Source: CAYQEC01 sp964416425 | GTDB taxonomy: Bacteria > Actinomycetota > Acidimicrobiia > Spongiisociales > UBA5794 | Assembly (NCBI GenBank): GCA_964416425.1 | Contig: CAYQEC010000051.1 | Coordinates: 1 to 10,530 of the forward strand | Direction of reading: 5' to 3' | DNA length: 10,530 bases | In this document: positions 1 to 7,144 of the stretch, one piece after another | Layout of the letters: each line of letters opens with the position of its first letter | How positions within the stretch are numbered: position 1 is the stretch's first letter | Notes under the pieces: generated by a model | What the model saw: only the letters and a program-made list of their open reading frames with translations | Databases searched by the model: none | Told to the model about the DNA's origin: nothing | Made by a program: the position numbers and the translations under genes

Positions 1-41
1 TGCCGTAGCGGGATCTGGTCGGTCGTCACGGTCTCAGACTA

Positions 42-94
42 CCGCACCCGGTGATCGAGTGACAGTCACTTCCATCTAAGAGTCACTGACATCC
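42..94 (+). repeat. 53-bp direct repeat, copy 1, with internal dyad
   Basis: This block matches 7133-7185 at 47 of 53 positions by hand alignment, without gaps and in the same orientation. It contains a dyad: left arm TGACAGTCACT (60-70), 10-base spacer (71-80), right arm AGTCACTGACA (81-91). The arms are complementary at 9 of 11 positions; copy 2 reaches 10 of 11. No gene start follows on the plus strand. The next 120 bases hold only a helicase fragment, so if this was once an operator its target gene is gone or lies to the left of the window. A reading frame open from base 1 to the TGA at 52-54 could be the tail of an off-window gene, but its 17 codons cannot be identified. Confidence 0.85.
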
Positions 95-95
95 C

Positions 96-213
96 GCCCC
101 CCTTGCCACGTTCGCGACCAGGATCGAAGCGAGAACGGCGGCGGCGGTGGGAAGCGACAGCCCGGATGTCATCGAGCTGGCGACCATGCACGGCGCCAAG
201 GGACGGGAATGGG
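96..213 (+). pseudogene. Fragment of a UvrD/Rep-family helicase (motif V region)
   Basis: Frame 3 reads PLATFATRIEART, a short Ala/Gly stretch, then VIELATMHGAKGREWV (168-215). This resembles superfamily 1A helicase motif V and its lead-in (consensus like VxLxTxHxAKGLEW), preceded as usual by a helix ending in an R-rich stretch. The similarity stops right after REW-V, at about 213, where the stop codon of the convergent lipoprotein gene begins. On the left it starts directly after the 53-bp repeat. There is no start codon context or Walker A, and about 40 codons remain of a protein normally over 600 residues. I infer a relic left by rearrangement, not a working gene. A chance match is possible because the segment is short, but the 12-residue motif is quite specific. 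Confidence 0.55.
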
Positions 214-618
214 TCAGCTCTCCTCGAAGATCACACCCAGGTAGGAGACATCCGGGTCCGTCGTGAGGCGCACCACCAGGGCAGAGGCACCGTCCTCGGT
301 CAACCCTTGAGCGACCACGTCGAACCCGTCCCCAGCCGAAGCTTCCTTGGTGAACTCGTCGAATCCGTTGGCGGCGAGGACCGCCAGCGCTTCATCGGCC
401 GCTGCCTCGTCGACCTCATGCTGCACACGGACCATGAAGACCCCACTGGCCGCATCCGCCAAGTTCCCCCCGCCAGCCACCACGGTGGTCGTGGCTGCCG
501 CGTCGTCTCCGGACGGACTACCGCACGCCGTGGCCAGCATCGCCATCGTCAGCCACGCCACCGCCAGGAGGTGCCGGTGGCGTGCGTTCGCGCCCGTTGT
601 TCTCTCTCGCCGATCCAT
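214..618 (-). CDS. Small secreted lipoprotein, possible SPOR-like fold
   Basis: The 134-residue product begins with a basic N-region and a hydrophobic stretch (residues 17-31) ending in LATAC, a good lipobox with Cys32 as the lipidated residue. A Gly/Ala/Thr linker (33-59) follows, then one small domain (60-134). In that domain a strand (VFMVRVQ), a helix rich in D/E/A (70-84) and a further strand-helix-strand set resemble the beta-alpha-beta plan of SPOR-like domains. That resemblance is pattern-based only. The protein should sit on the outer face of the membrane. The gene is divergent from the SARP regulator, with 53 bases between its start and the chosen regulator start region. It has its own SARP-type promoter, whose -10 places the transcript start about 4 bases before the ATG, so it is probably almost leaderless. 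Its function is unknown. Confidence 0.8.
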   Translation of the reverse strand: MDRRERTTGANARHRHLLAVAWLTMAMLATACGSPSGDDAAATTTVVAGGGNLADAASGVFMVRVQHEVDEAAADEALAVLAANGFDEFTKEASAGDGFDVVAQGLTEDGASALVVRLTTDPDVSYLGVIFEES

Positions 619-628
619 GTCGGCACCT

Positions 629-660
629 AAGGTACGGGCGACTGCTAAACGATCCCTTAA
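629..660 (-). promoter_or_regulatory. Predicted SARP-dependent promoter of the small lipoprotein gene
   Basis: Read on the minus strand from 660 to 629: heptamer TTAAGGG (660-654), 4 bases, heptamer TTTAGCA (649-643), 8 bases, and -10 box TACCTT (634-629). The 11-bp pitch and the 8-bp gap to the -10 are the known geometry for SARP activators, which bind over a weak -35. The promoter at 3559-3590 has the same spacing throughout and heptamers of the same TTWAGSR form. The upstream heptamer abuts the Shine-Dalgarno region of the divergent regulator gene, so binding here could also affect the regulator itself. Confidence 0.7.
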
Positions 661-663
661 GAG

Positions 664-670
664 GTGGAGG
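664..670 (+). promoter_or_regulatory. Ribosome binding site that sets the regulator start
   Basis: GTGGAGG at 664-670 has its GGAGG core 7 bases before the in-frame GTG at 678, which is good spacing. A weaker GAGG at 661-664 stands 7 bases before GTG 672. The ATG at 582 lacks such a site and would overlap the divergent gene. Confidence 0.55.
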
Positions 671-677
671 CGTGCAG

Positions 678-3542
678 GTGGAGGGCGATCCGGCGCATCG
701 GTCGACGCGGATCGGGGTGTTGGGACCGCTGACCGTGGAAGTCGACGGCGTCGAGGTTCGCCTTCCCCCTGCCCCCAGGCGTCTGCTGTCCATCCTGCTC
801 CTCGACCCGACCACGGAGCTCTCCACCGACACGATCATCCATCGGATGTGGGGCGACGACGCGCCACCGAGTGCCCGCACCTCGGTCCATGTGCACATCT
901 CGAGTCTCCGCAAGCGCCTTCCCCAGGTCGTGCTGACCACCGGAAGCGGGTACCGGCTCGACCAGGGTCGCTTCTGGTACGACCGCGCCCACTTCGAGTC
1001 GTTCGCGCAGGGTGCACGGGAGGCAGGGCGTCGAACAGAGTGGGACAGGGCCAGAGATCAGGCGGAGGAGGCTCTCGATCTGTGGCGTGGCACCCCCTTC
1101 GGAGAGGTGGCAGACGAGGAGTTCGCGTTCGGCGAGGTGGTTCGCCTCGATGAGACCCACACCGGGCTCTTCGAGCTGCACATCGACTCCCTGCTCGCCC
1201 TCGGCCAGAACGAACCGGCGATCCCACGATTGAAGAAGCTGATCGGGGATCATCCCCTCCACGAGAGGTTCCGCGAACAAATGATGCTGGCGCTCTACCG
1301 CACCGGCAGGCAGAGCGAGGCGCTGCGCGAATACCGGGACCTCCGCAGAGCGCTGGGTGAGACACTGGGCATCGAACCCAACGACACCATCAGAGATCTG
1401 GAAGAGCGGATCTTGGTTCACGACCCGACGCTCGGAACGCAGCCGTCGTTGGCTACGCCCCACAATCTCCCCGCGACCACCACCAGCTTCATCGGCCGGC
1501 TCGAGGATTTGAAGACGATCCTGAAGCGTCTGGCCGAGACCCGACTCGTTACCGTGACCGGTGGACCCGGATTCGGCAAGTCGCGCCTCGCCGTCGAGGT
1601 CGGCCGAGCGCTTCTGGAGAGCTGGCCGGGTGGTGTCTGGCTGGCGGAATTGGCCGGCGCCGACAGCTCGAGATCGCTGGCTGCCACCGTCGTTTCGGCC
1701 ACCGGGGCCAGCGGGCAGACCGATACCTTGGAGCATCTCGCCGAAGCGCTCCGCTCCCGACCGATCCTCCTGATCCTCGACAACTGTGAGCACCTGAAGG
1801 AGCCGGTGCGCCGGCTGTTGACGGCCCTCATGGCGGAACCAGGAGCATCGCGGGTTCTCGCTACGAGCCGCGTCCCGCTGTCGGTCCCGGGTGAATCGAT
1901 CCATCGCCTCGAACCGCTCGACACCGGAGCGGAGGAGTCGATTGCCCTCCTCATCGACCGGGTCCGCGGTGTCGACCGTTCCTTCGTACCCAACCCGGAT
2001 GCTGTCGAAGACATGCGCTCGTTGTGCATCCACCTGGGTGGTATCCCGCTCGGGATCGAGCTGGTGTCGAGATGGATCCCCAGCTTGGGGCTGCGAGACA
2101 CCGGTCGGCTCCTGCAGCAGGTACGTGGAGAGAGTGCCCTCGACACCGCCTTCGAGTGGAGTGCCCAGTTGATCCCGGAGCAGGACTACGACTTGCTGTG
2201 CTCCCTCTCCGTGTTCGCCGCACCGTTCACGCTCGAACGCGCCCAGTCGATCTGTGCCCCTTCCGCCCAGGCTCTTTCCACCGCCGGATCGGTATCCCGG
2301 CTGGTGGATGCCTCACTCATGGCGGTCGAGTGGTCCGGTGGGACGACCCGCTACCGGATGTTGGAGCCGATCCGCCAGCTCGCCGGGGCGCGTCTCGAAC
2401 CCAGCCGCCGTCCCGAGCTGGCCGCGAGTCATGCCACCTCGTACCTTCAATCGGCCGACTTGGTGACCTTGGCGTCGTCCCGCCCTGATCAGGCCGAGGC
2501 GTTCGCCATGCTCGACGTCGAGATCCCCGACTACCGGAGCGCCCTGTCTCATCTCAAGGCCGAAGGTGACTTCGGCGGGCTCACCAAGGTCGCCGAGGCC
2601 CTCTCGCGCTACTGGTACTCGCGCTTTCTGGGGTGGGAAGGCCGTTCCTGGCTGGACGAGGTCCCCATCGAGCAGCTGGAGGATCCCGACCGGGCTCGCC
2701 TCCATCGGGTCTCCGGGTTCCTCGCCTGGGCGGTTCACGACTACGACGCCGCCGACCGCCACTACCACGCGCTCTTGGATATCGGGCGCCGCACCGCCGA
2801 CACCAAGGCTGTCGCCGACGCCCTCTACGGCCGTGGCCTCATCCACCAGAAGCGCCGGTTCGAGAACGGCGCGGCGATGTTGGAGGAGGCGGCCTCGCTC
2901 TACCGCGAGATGGACGACTGCCGGCTCGAACTCGGGCAATGTCTCCTGTTCCGGGGCCTCGACGAATCTCTCAATGGGGATGCGGCGGAGGGAGAGGACC
3001 TGCTCGCCGAGGCGGTCGGCTTGCTGGAGGACGTCGGGCACACCCGGCAGGTTTCGAAGGCGGAGCGTTGGCGTGCCCACGCGGCCTGGCGCCGGGCCGA
3101 TGCCGAGGCGGCCCGGGAACACGCCGACCGCGCCGAGCGTCTCGCCCGGTCCGTCGATGATCCCATCGCTCTCGCCGGAGCCTTGGTGGAACAGGCGAAT
3201 ATCGAGATCACCTGGGGTGACGTGGCCACGGCGGCGCAGCACCTCGGCGACGCCATACAGCCCGTCCCTACCGATGACGAGGTGGATATCGCCCAGGTCC
3301 TCGTCTCCGTTGCCGGCCTCGCGCTCGCCGTCGGAGACTCCGGACTCGCCGCCGGCCTCATCGCCTGGATCGAGGACGTCTACGAGAGGTTCGGGTGGCT
3401 CCCACTCGAGGTCTCCCCCACTGGCAGGGAGCTGAAAGCTCAGGTCGACGGGGTTCCCGCCACCACCGACGATCCCGTCGCCGATGCGGCGCGGTTCGTG
3501 CGCGCAGCCGCGGCACGCGGGGCCCGGCCCAACGGGGCCTGA
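678..3542 (+). CDS. SARP/AfsR-type transcriptional activator with NB-ARC ATPase and TPR-like domains
   Basis: The 954-residue protein (GTG 678; GTG 672 is nearly as good) has the AfsR architecture. An OmpR/PhoB-like winged helix spans residues 9-94, with the wHTH at 34-58 and the recognition helix in SARTSVHVHISSLRKRL at 66-81. A bacterial transcriptional activation domain (BTAD) spans about 102-244, ending with a LGIEP motif. An NB-ARC/STAND ATPase follows with Walker A GGPGFGKS (295-302), Walker B LLILDN (364-369), LATSR (394-398) and GIPLGIEL (455-462). From about 590 to 940 there are helical repeats rich in A/E/R, TPR-like, presumably the sensory part. All key nucleotide-binding residues are present. 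In this family, ligand or phosphorylation signals drive nucleotide-dependent oligomerisation and binding to direct repeats near the -35. Its position between two promoters with matching repeats makes the flanking lipoprotein genes its likely targets. The inducing signal is unknown. Confidence 0.93.
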   Translation: MEGDPAHRSTRIGVLGPLTVEVDGVEVRLPPAPRRLLSILLLDPTTELSTDTIIHRMWGDDAPPSARTSVHVHISSLRKRLPQVVLTTGSGYRLDQGRFWYDRAHFESFAQGAREAGRRTEWDRARDQAEEALDLWRGTPFGEVADEEFAFGEVVRLDETHTGLFELHIDSLLALGQNEPAIPRLKKLIGDHPLHERFREQMMLALYRTGRQSEALREYRDLRRALGETLGIEPNDTIRDLEERILVHDPTLGTQPSLATPHNLPATTTSFIGRLEDLKTILKRLAETRLVTVTGGPGFGKSRLAVEVGRALLESWPGGVWLAELAGADSSRSLAATVVSATGASGQTDTLEHLAEALRSRPILLILDNCEHLKEPVRRLLTALMAEPGASRVLATSRVPLSVPGESIHRLEPLDTGAEESIALLIDRVRGVDRSFVPNPDAVEDMRSLCIHLGGIPLGIELVSRWIPSLGLRDTGRLLQQVRGESALDTAFEWSAQLIPEQDYDLLCSLSVFAAPFTLERAQSICAPSAQALSTAGSVSRLVDASLMAVEWSGGTTRYRMLEPIRQLAGARLEPSRRPELAASHATSYLQSADLVTLASSRPDQAEAFAMLDVEIPDYRSALSHLKAEGDFGGLTKVAEALSRYWYSRFLGWEGRSWLDEVPIEQLEDPDRARLHRVSGFLAWAVHDYDAADRHYHALLDIGRRTADTKAVADALYGRGLIHQKRRFENGAAMLEEAASLYREMDDCRLELGQCLLFRGLDESLNGDAAEGEDLLAEAVGLLEDVGHTRQVSKAERWRAHAAWRRADAEAAREHADRAERLARSVDDPIALAGALVEQANIEITWGDVATAAQHLGDAIQPVPTDDEVDIAQVLVSVAGLALAVGDSGLAAGLIAWIEDVYERFGWLPLEVSPTGRELKAQVDGVPATTDDPVADAARFVRAAAARGARPNGA

Positions 3543-3558
3543 TCCCCACCGCGACGCC

Positions 3559-3590
3559 TTAAGCAGGTGTTTAGGGCTGCCCTCTAGCTT
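3559..3590 (+). promoter_or_regulatory. Predicted SARP-dependent promoter of the lipoprotein operon
   Basis: The elements are heptamer TTAAGCA (3559-3565), 4 bases, heptamer TTTAGGG (3570-3576), 8 bases, and -10 box TAGCTT (3585-3590). No TTGACA-like -35 is present at 16-18 bp; the heptamers occupy that place, as in activator-dependent SARP promoters. Spacing is identical to the minus-strand promoter at 629-660, and the endings CA and GG of the two heptamers are swapped between the sites. Transcription should start near 3597, giving a leader of about 39 bases. Confidence 0.7.
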
Positions 3591-3621
3591 CCTGCTCACC
3601 GGACCGGCATGCCGTTGCAGT

Positions 3622-3627
3622 GGAGGA
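3622..3627 (+). promoter_or_regulatory. Ribosome binding site that sets the lipoprotein start
   Basis: GGAGGA lies 8 bases before ATG 3636 and fixes that start over the upstream in-frame ATG at 3609, which has no such site. Confidence 0.75.
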
Positions 3628-3635
3628 GACAGAAG

Positions 3636-4562
3636 ATGATGACATCAAGACGCAGTTTGGGCCGTCTCCTATGTGTCGTGGTGGTGGTCATGGCCACCCT
3701 CACCGCATGCGGGTCCGGCAACCTCGCCGACAACCTTGCGGAAGGCACGACCCAACCGGACCTGCAGATCACCATCGGTGACGGCAGTGGCGACGGGGCG
3801 GGTATCGCCGTCAACGGCGACGACTCGTTCCAGATCAGCACCGACGAAGGCGAGATGCAGCTGGGCATCGACGAGGCCCCCGACTGGTTGCCGAGCGACT
3901 TCTATCTCCCACCCGACTTTCATTTCGTCGGTTCCTCGAGCAACACCACGACCGGCACGCTTGAGTTCGGGGGCGTCTCCTCGAGCCTCGGCATCGACGA
4001 GTTGCTCCCCGATCTCCGCGACCACCTCGTCAACGCCGGATACGAGCTGATTGGCGAGGACGCGGTGAACCACCAGATCGTTCTCGCCAAGAACGGCGTC
4101 GGTCTCATCACCCTGGGCACCAGCGAAGGGATGCTTGGCTTCCCCGACGACACCGGCCTGTCGGCCGTCATCGAGCAGAACGCCGACATCGAAGAGGCCC
4201 GCCTCGAACACCAGCCCGAGGCGGTCAGCGAAGGCGAAGCCGTGGTAACCGTGGAAGGCACCGAGTATCGGGTTGCCGGCGAATGCCGCATCGACGGCCA
4301 CGCCTCCGTTTTCGGCTCCACCGACGGTACGACGACCCTGGATGTCGATACCAGCATGACACCGACCTATGCGGCGGGAAGCATGATCGACTTCAGTGTC
4401 GATCCACCCATCTTCCTCACGATGAATACCTCGCTGCCCGGCGGCGAGGACATCCAGGTGGAGACCGGCGCGTCGGGGTTCTCTGCCACCGGACCGATGA
4501 CGGACGGCCTGGACTCCACCCAGCCGCTGGTGAACGGCTCCATCGTGGTGACCTGCGGGTAG
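3636..4562 (+). CDS. Secreted lipoprotein with LpqH-like C-terminal domain
   Basis: The 308-residue product starts MMTSRRS, has a Val-rich hydrophobic segment (11-21) and the lipobox LTAC, with Cys25 lipidated. Residues 26-75 are a Gly/Asp-rich linker. Residues about 80-162 form a first domain beginning PDWLPSDFYLPPDFHF. After an acidic, Glu-rich stretch (about 180-200), residues 202-308 form a beta-rich domain ending IVVTCG, with Cys217 and Cys307 placed to form a disulfide. The pattern VTVEGTEYRVAGECRIDG plus a terminal VTC recalls the mycobacterial 19-kDa antigen LpqH family. This is my reading of the pattern and has not been tested. It is the first gene of an operon, with a 26-base gap to the VWFD lipoprotein, and lies directly downstream of the predicted SARP promoter. 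It probably acts on the cell surface; its ligand is unknown. Confidence 0.85.
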   Translation: MMTSRRSLGRLLCVVVVVMATLTACGSGNLADNLAEGTTQPDLQITIGDGSGDGAGIAVNGDDSFQISTDEGEMQLGIDEAPDWLPSDFYLPPDFHFVGSSSNTTTGTLEFGGVSSSLGIDELLPDLRDHLVNAGYELIGEDAVNHQIVLAKNGVGLITLGTSEGMLGFPDDTGLSAVIEQNADIEEARLEHQPEAVSEGEAVVTVEGTEYRVAGECRIDGHASVFGSTDGTTTLDVDTSMTPTYAAGSMIDFSVDPPIFLTMNTSLPGGEDIQVETGASGFSATGPMTDGLDSTQPLVNGSIVVTCG

Positions 4563-4574
4563 GCGGGAAGGGCC

Positions 4575-4580
4575 GGGGAG
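4575..4580 (+). promoter_or_regulatory. Ribosome binding site of the VWFD lipoprotein
   Basis: GGGGAG stands 8 bases before ATG 4589. It supports a start just after the preceding stop codon. The longer frame opening at 4283 would read through the upstream lipoprotein gene out of phase and puts about 100 non-signal residues before the signal peptide. Confidence 0.65.
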
Positions 4581-4588
4581 ATCCCGAG

Positions 4589-7069
4589 ATGCGTTTCCGG
4601 GCCCCGTTCCGGAGCCGGCGAGTGCCGGGGCGGCCGGCGTGGCGGGGGCTCGCCGCCGCCCTGGCGCTGCTGGCTGCCGCGTGCACCACGGCGGCACCCG
4701 ACGAAGCCACCACCACGTCGGTGTCGCCGGCGCCGCCGGGCACCGACCTGATGGAGCAGGTGTTGGGTGGAACCCAGACCGTGCAGGACTTTGCCATCCA
4801 CATCGACATGGCCAAGCAGACGGGCGACGGCCTGGTCAGCTTCTATCAGGAGGTCCTCGACCGGGCCGCCACCGGGGCGGGCGAGGAGGTCGATCTGGCA
4901 GGCGGTTTCACCTTCGCCTCGACCGACTCCATCGAGGCGCAGGAGGTGGACGGCGACGGAGCCGTTCTGCCTTCACTGTCGGTGAGCTTCGGTCTCTTCA
5001 ACGCCACGGCGGAGGTGGCAGCGAACACGACCGCCGAGCTGATCTCGTCGCTTCGTGCCGCGGGCAACACGGAAGCAGCCGACATCCTGGCCGACACCGA
5101 GCCGGCGAGCGCCCCGCTGCTGGTGGAGATCGTGACCGCCGACCTGGGTGAGCGCCGGACGCATGTCGGCCCGGACGACCGGTCGCTCGTCGACATCACG
5201 TTCACCTCGGTCCAGCCCGGCGACACCCTCACCTCCGTCTATCTCTTCGGCCAGACGCTGCCGGGCGATCCGTCCGAGGAGCTCGGCCTCTCGGACGACG
5301 AGTTGTTCGTCTCCCGCTGGAATCGAGGGCTGATCTCCTTCCTCGCCGGTGACGGGGGGATCGCCACGGTCATCGACGGGACCGTGACGGCGGTGAAGGG
5401 CTCCACCATCATGTCGCGGAAGACCAAAAACGCGATCCTGGCGGCGGCGAGATACCGGGCAGCCCTCAATCAGGTCAAGATCCTCGACGACAGCCTCCCC
5501 ACGGGGGACTGGGGGTTCATCCTCGTGGACCCGGCCACCGTCGCCATCCCCTCGCTAGGCGTCCGGATCTCGAGGGAACTCGCAACCACCCAGTTCGCCA
5601 CGGTCGGGGCGGTGAAGGCCTGCGAGGCGATCGCCGCCGGGATGAACAAGCGGAACGGCGAGGAATCCGGCGCGGTCGGCGAATCGAGCGACCCTGACCC
5701 GGCCGACGACGCCACGACGACGACGGAGAAGCCCGGGCCCGGCCCCGTCACGTGCGACCCCATCCCACCGCGCTACCGAGACACCAAGCTCTTCCTGGGC
5801 ATCCCCGCCCCCGCCGCCGTCTACGGGGACGTCCACGTTCTGGCATTCGACGGCACCAGATACGCCAACCAGGCCGCCGGGGAATTCGCCCTGTTCGACA
5901 ACGGTGTCGCCTCCCTCCAGCTTCGCACCGAACCCTTCGAGGGCTCCGATGTGGTGTCGGTCGCCACCGCGGTGGCGGCCGGCGTCGACGGGCACTCGGT
6001 ATCGATGCATGCCGGCGGGGACACCTACATCGATGACGAAACGGCCGACCTCACCCGTGGCGAGTCGATATCCGTCGGAGACGGTGCCCTCCTCTGGTCC
6101 CCGACGGGGTGGGTGGTGGCGTGGCCCGACGGCACCGCGGCCACCATCAAGAACCACGACGGCTACCTCACGATGCTGGTCGTCCCGTCGGGGGCCCCGT
6201 CGACCGGGATGCTGGGTGACGGCGACGGCGACCCCGGCAACGACCTGGTGACACGAGACGGGACCGTGCTCGATCCGAGCGCGACGCGGTTCGAAACGTT
6301 CTACCCGGAGTACGTCGACACCTGGCGGATCGACGATGACGAGTCGCTGTTCCACTACGGCCCCGGGGAGAGTACCGCCAGCTTCACGATCGCCGGCTTC
6401 CCGGCGGCGGAGACGAACGTGGGGAGCCTGAGGGATGCCGCCAAGGAGGCGGCGCTGGAGGTGTGCCGGGAGGTTGGGGTCACCGGGGATGACCTGACGG
6501 CGGATTGCGTCCTCGATGTCGCCCTCACCGGTGACGAGAGCTTCGCCTACGCCGCGTTCCTGGTGGAGACATCGACCCCGGCACCGGAGGACGCTCCGCT
6601 CGACAGCGGACCCGGCCCGGCGGCGACGGGTCCGGACACGCTGACGGTGGGTGAGCTGACCTTCGGGTTCGGCCCCGATCCGATGGTGGTGGACTCCGGC
6701 GGGTTCCAGCCGCAGTGGCGGTGTTCGGTCGACGACGGCTCGTTTCACGCCACCAGCCGGTACGTGGAGGCCCCGGAGCGCGAGATCACGATCACGATCG
6801 AGTACCTCGACGCGGCGACGAGCGGTACCGGTGAGGCGCGCTTCGAGGTGCTCGTCGAACTGAACTCCCAGCCCTACGCCTGGATGCTCACGTTCGTGCA
6901 ACCGGCCCCGGGCACGCTCGATACCCTCTCTCTGGATGGCGCCACGTTGGTTGCCTCCGGGACGGCGTTCCTCAACGATCCCCTCGACCCGAACCTGGCT
7001 CCGTTCATGCTCCTCCCGGACGGGAGCACGTTCCAACCGTTCCGGTTGAGTGCCACCTGCGATCAGTGA
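4589..7069 (+). CDS. Large lipoprotein with von Willebrand factor type D domain and LpqH-like C-terminus
   Basis: The 826-residue protein has an Arg-rich N-region, a hydrophobic stretch (20-31) and a lipobox-like LLAAAC with Cys32. Ala at -3 is less usual than Leu. A Thr/Pro linker leads to an N-terminal domain I cannot name (about 52-355). After a second linker (358-388), residues 412-563 form a VWFD domain: YGDVHVLAFDG (412-422, cf. GDPHxxTFDG), AGEFALFDNG (430-439), WPDGT (512-516) and GDGDGDPGNDLVTRDGT (543-559). The usual bacterial VWFD extension follows (EYVDTWRIDDDESLFHYGPG, 574-593), then a short helical part with Cys626 and Cys640. Residues 684-826 form a beta-rich C-terminal domain with Cys712 and Cys824, ending LSATC, like the partner gene's end. 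VWFD domains often mediate adhesion or assembly, and the acidic GDGDGD loop may bind calcium (inference). It is co-transcribed with the upstream lipoprotein and so probably a surface partner of it. Confidence 0.88.
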   Translation: MRFRAPFRSRRVPGRPAWRGLAAALALLAAACTTAAPDEATTTSVSPAPPGTDLMEQVLGGTQTVQDFAIHIDMAKQTGDGLVSFYQEVLDRAATGAGEEVDLAGGFTFASTDSIEAQEVDGDGAVLPSLSVSFGLFNATAEVAANTTAELISSLRAAGNTEAADILADTEPASAPLLVEIVTADLGERRTHVGPDDRSLVDITFTSVQPGDTLTSVYLFGQTLPGDPSEELGLSDDELFVSRWNRGLISFLAGDGGIATVIDGTVTAVKGSTIMSRKTKNAILAAARYRAALNQVKILDDSLPTGDWGFILVDPATVAIPSLGVRISRELATTQFATVGAVKACEAIAAGMNKRNGEESGAVGESSDPDPADDATTTTEKPGPGPVTCDPIPPRYRDTKLFLGIPAPAAVYGDVHVLAFDGTRYANQAAGEFALFDNGVASLQLRTEPFEGSDVVSVATAVAAGVDGHSVSMHAGGDTYIDDETADLTRGESISVGDGALLWSPTGWVVAWPDGTAATIKNHDGYLTMLVVPSGAPSTGMLGDGDGDPGNDLVTRDGTVLDPSATRFETFYPEYVDTWRIDDDESLFHYGPGESTASFTIAGFPAAETNVGSLRDAAKEAALEVCREVGVTGDDLTADCVLDVALTGDESFAYAAFLVETSTPAPEDAPLDSGPGPAATGPDTLTVGELTFGFGPDPMVVDSGGFQPQWRCSVDDGSFHATSRYVEAPEREITITIEYLDAATSGTGEARFEVLVELNSQPYAWMLTFVQPAPGTLDTLSLDGATLVASGTAFLNDPLDPNLAPFMLLPDGSTFQPFRLSATCDQ

Positions 7070-7102
7070 GGCGACGGTTCGTGCCGGGCGGGCCAGGTGA
7101 CC

Positions 7103-7144
7103 ATCCTCATGCCACACCCGGTGATCCTCATGCCGCACTCGGTG
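7103..7144 (+). repeat. 21-bp tandem repeat, two units
   Basis: Units 7103-7123 and 7124-7144 match at 19 of 21 positions. Each ends CCGGTG or TCGGTG and is followed by AT. The second unit runs into the 53-bp repeat at 7133. The 3' half of the unit also appears in repeat copy 1 (CACCCGGTGATC at about 45-56). Confidence 0.8.

Noticed and set aside
60..91. Dyad copy 1 as a rho-independent terminator
   Set aside because: The spacer and arms lack a T-run, the arms are AT/GC mixed, and a near-identical copy stands in a promoter position, which favours a protein-binding site.
103..630. Plus-strand frame opposite the small lipoprotein
   Set aside because: It is Arg/His-rich and featureless, while the minus strand encodes a signal peptide with a lipobox and a folded domain.
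582..677. Longer start (ATG 582) for the SARP regulator
   Set aside because: It would overlap the divergent lipoprotein gene and its promoter, has no ribosome site, and adds residues not seen in SARP N-termini. GTG 678 or 672 follows good ribosome sites.
657..3599. Long minus-strand frames antisense to the regulator (657-2033, 2313-3599)
   Set aside because: Their products are low-complexity and lack domains, while the plus strand carries a complete SARP-NB-ARC protein. They are mirror frames of GC-rich codons.
4283..4588. Longer start for the VWFD lipoprotein
   Set aside because: It lies inside the upstream lipoprotein gene in another frame and would bury the signal peptide at residue 120 or so.
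5555..7138. 527-codon minus-strand frame antisense to the VWFD lipoprotein
   Set aside because: It is an Arg/Gly/His-rich product without motifs; the opposite strand has clear VWFD motifs.
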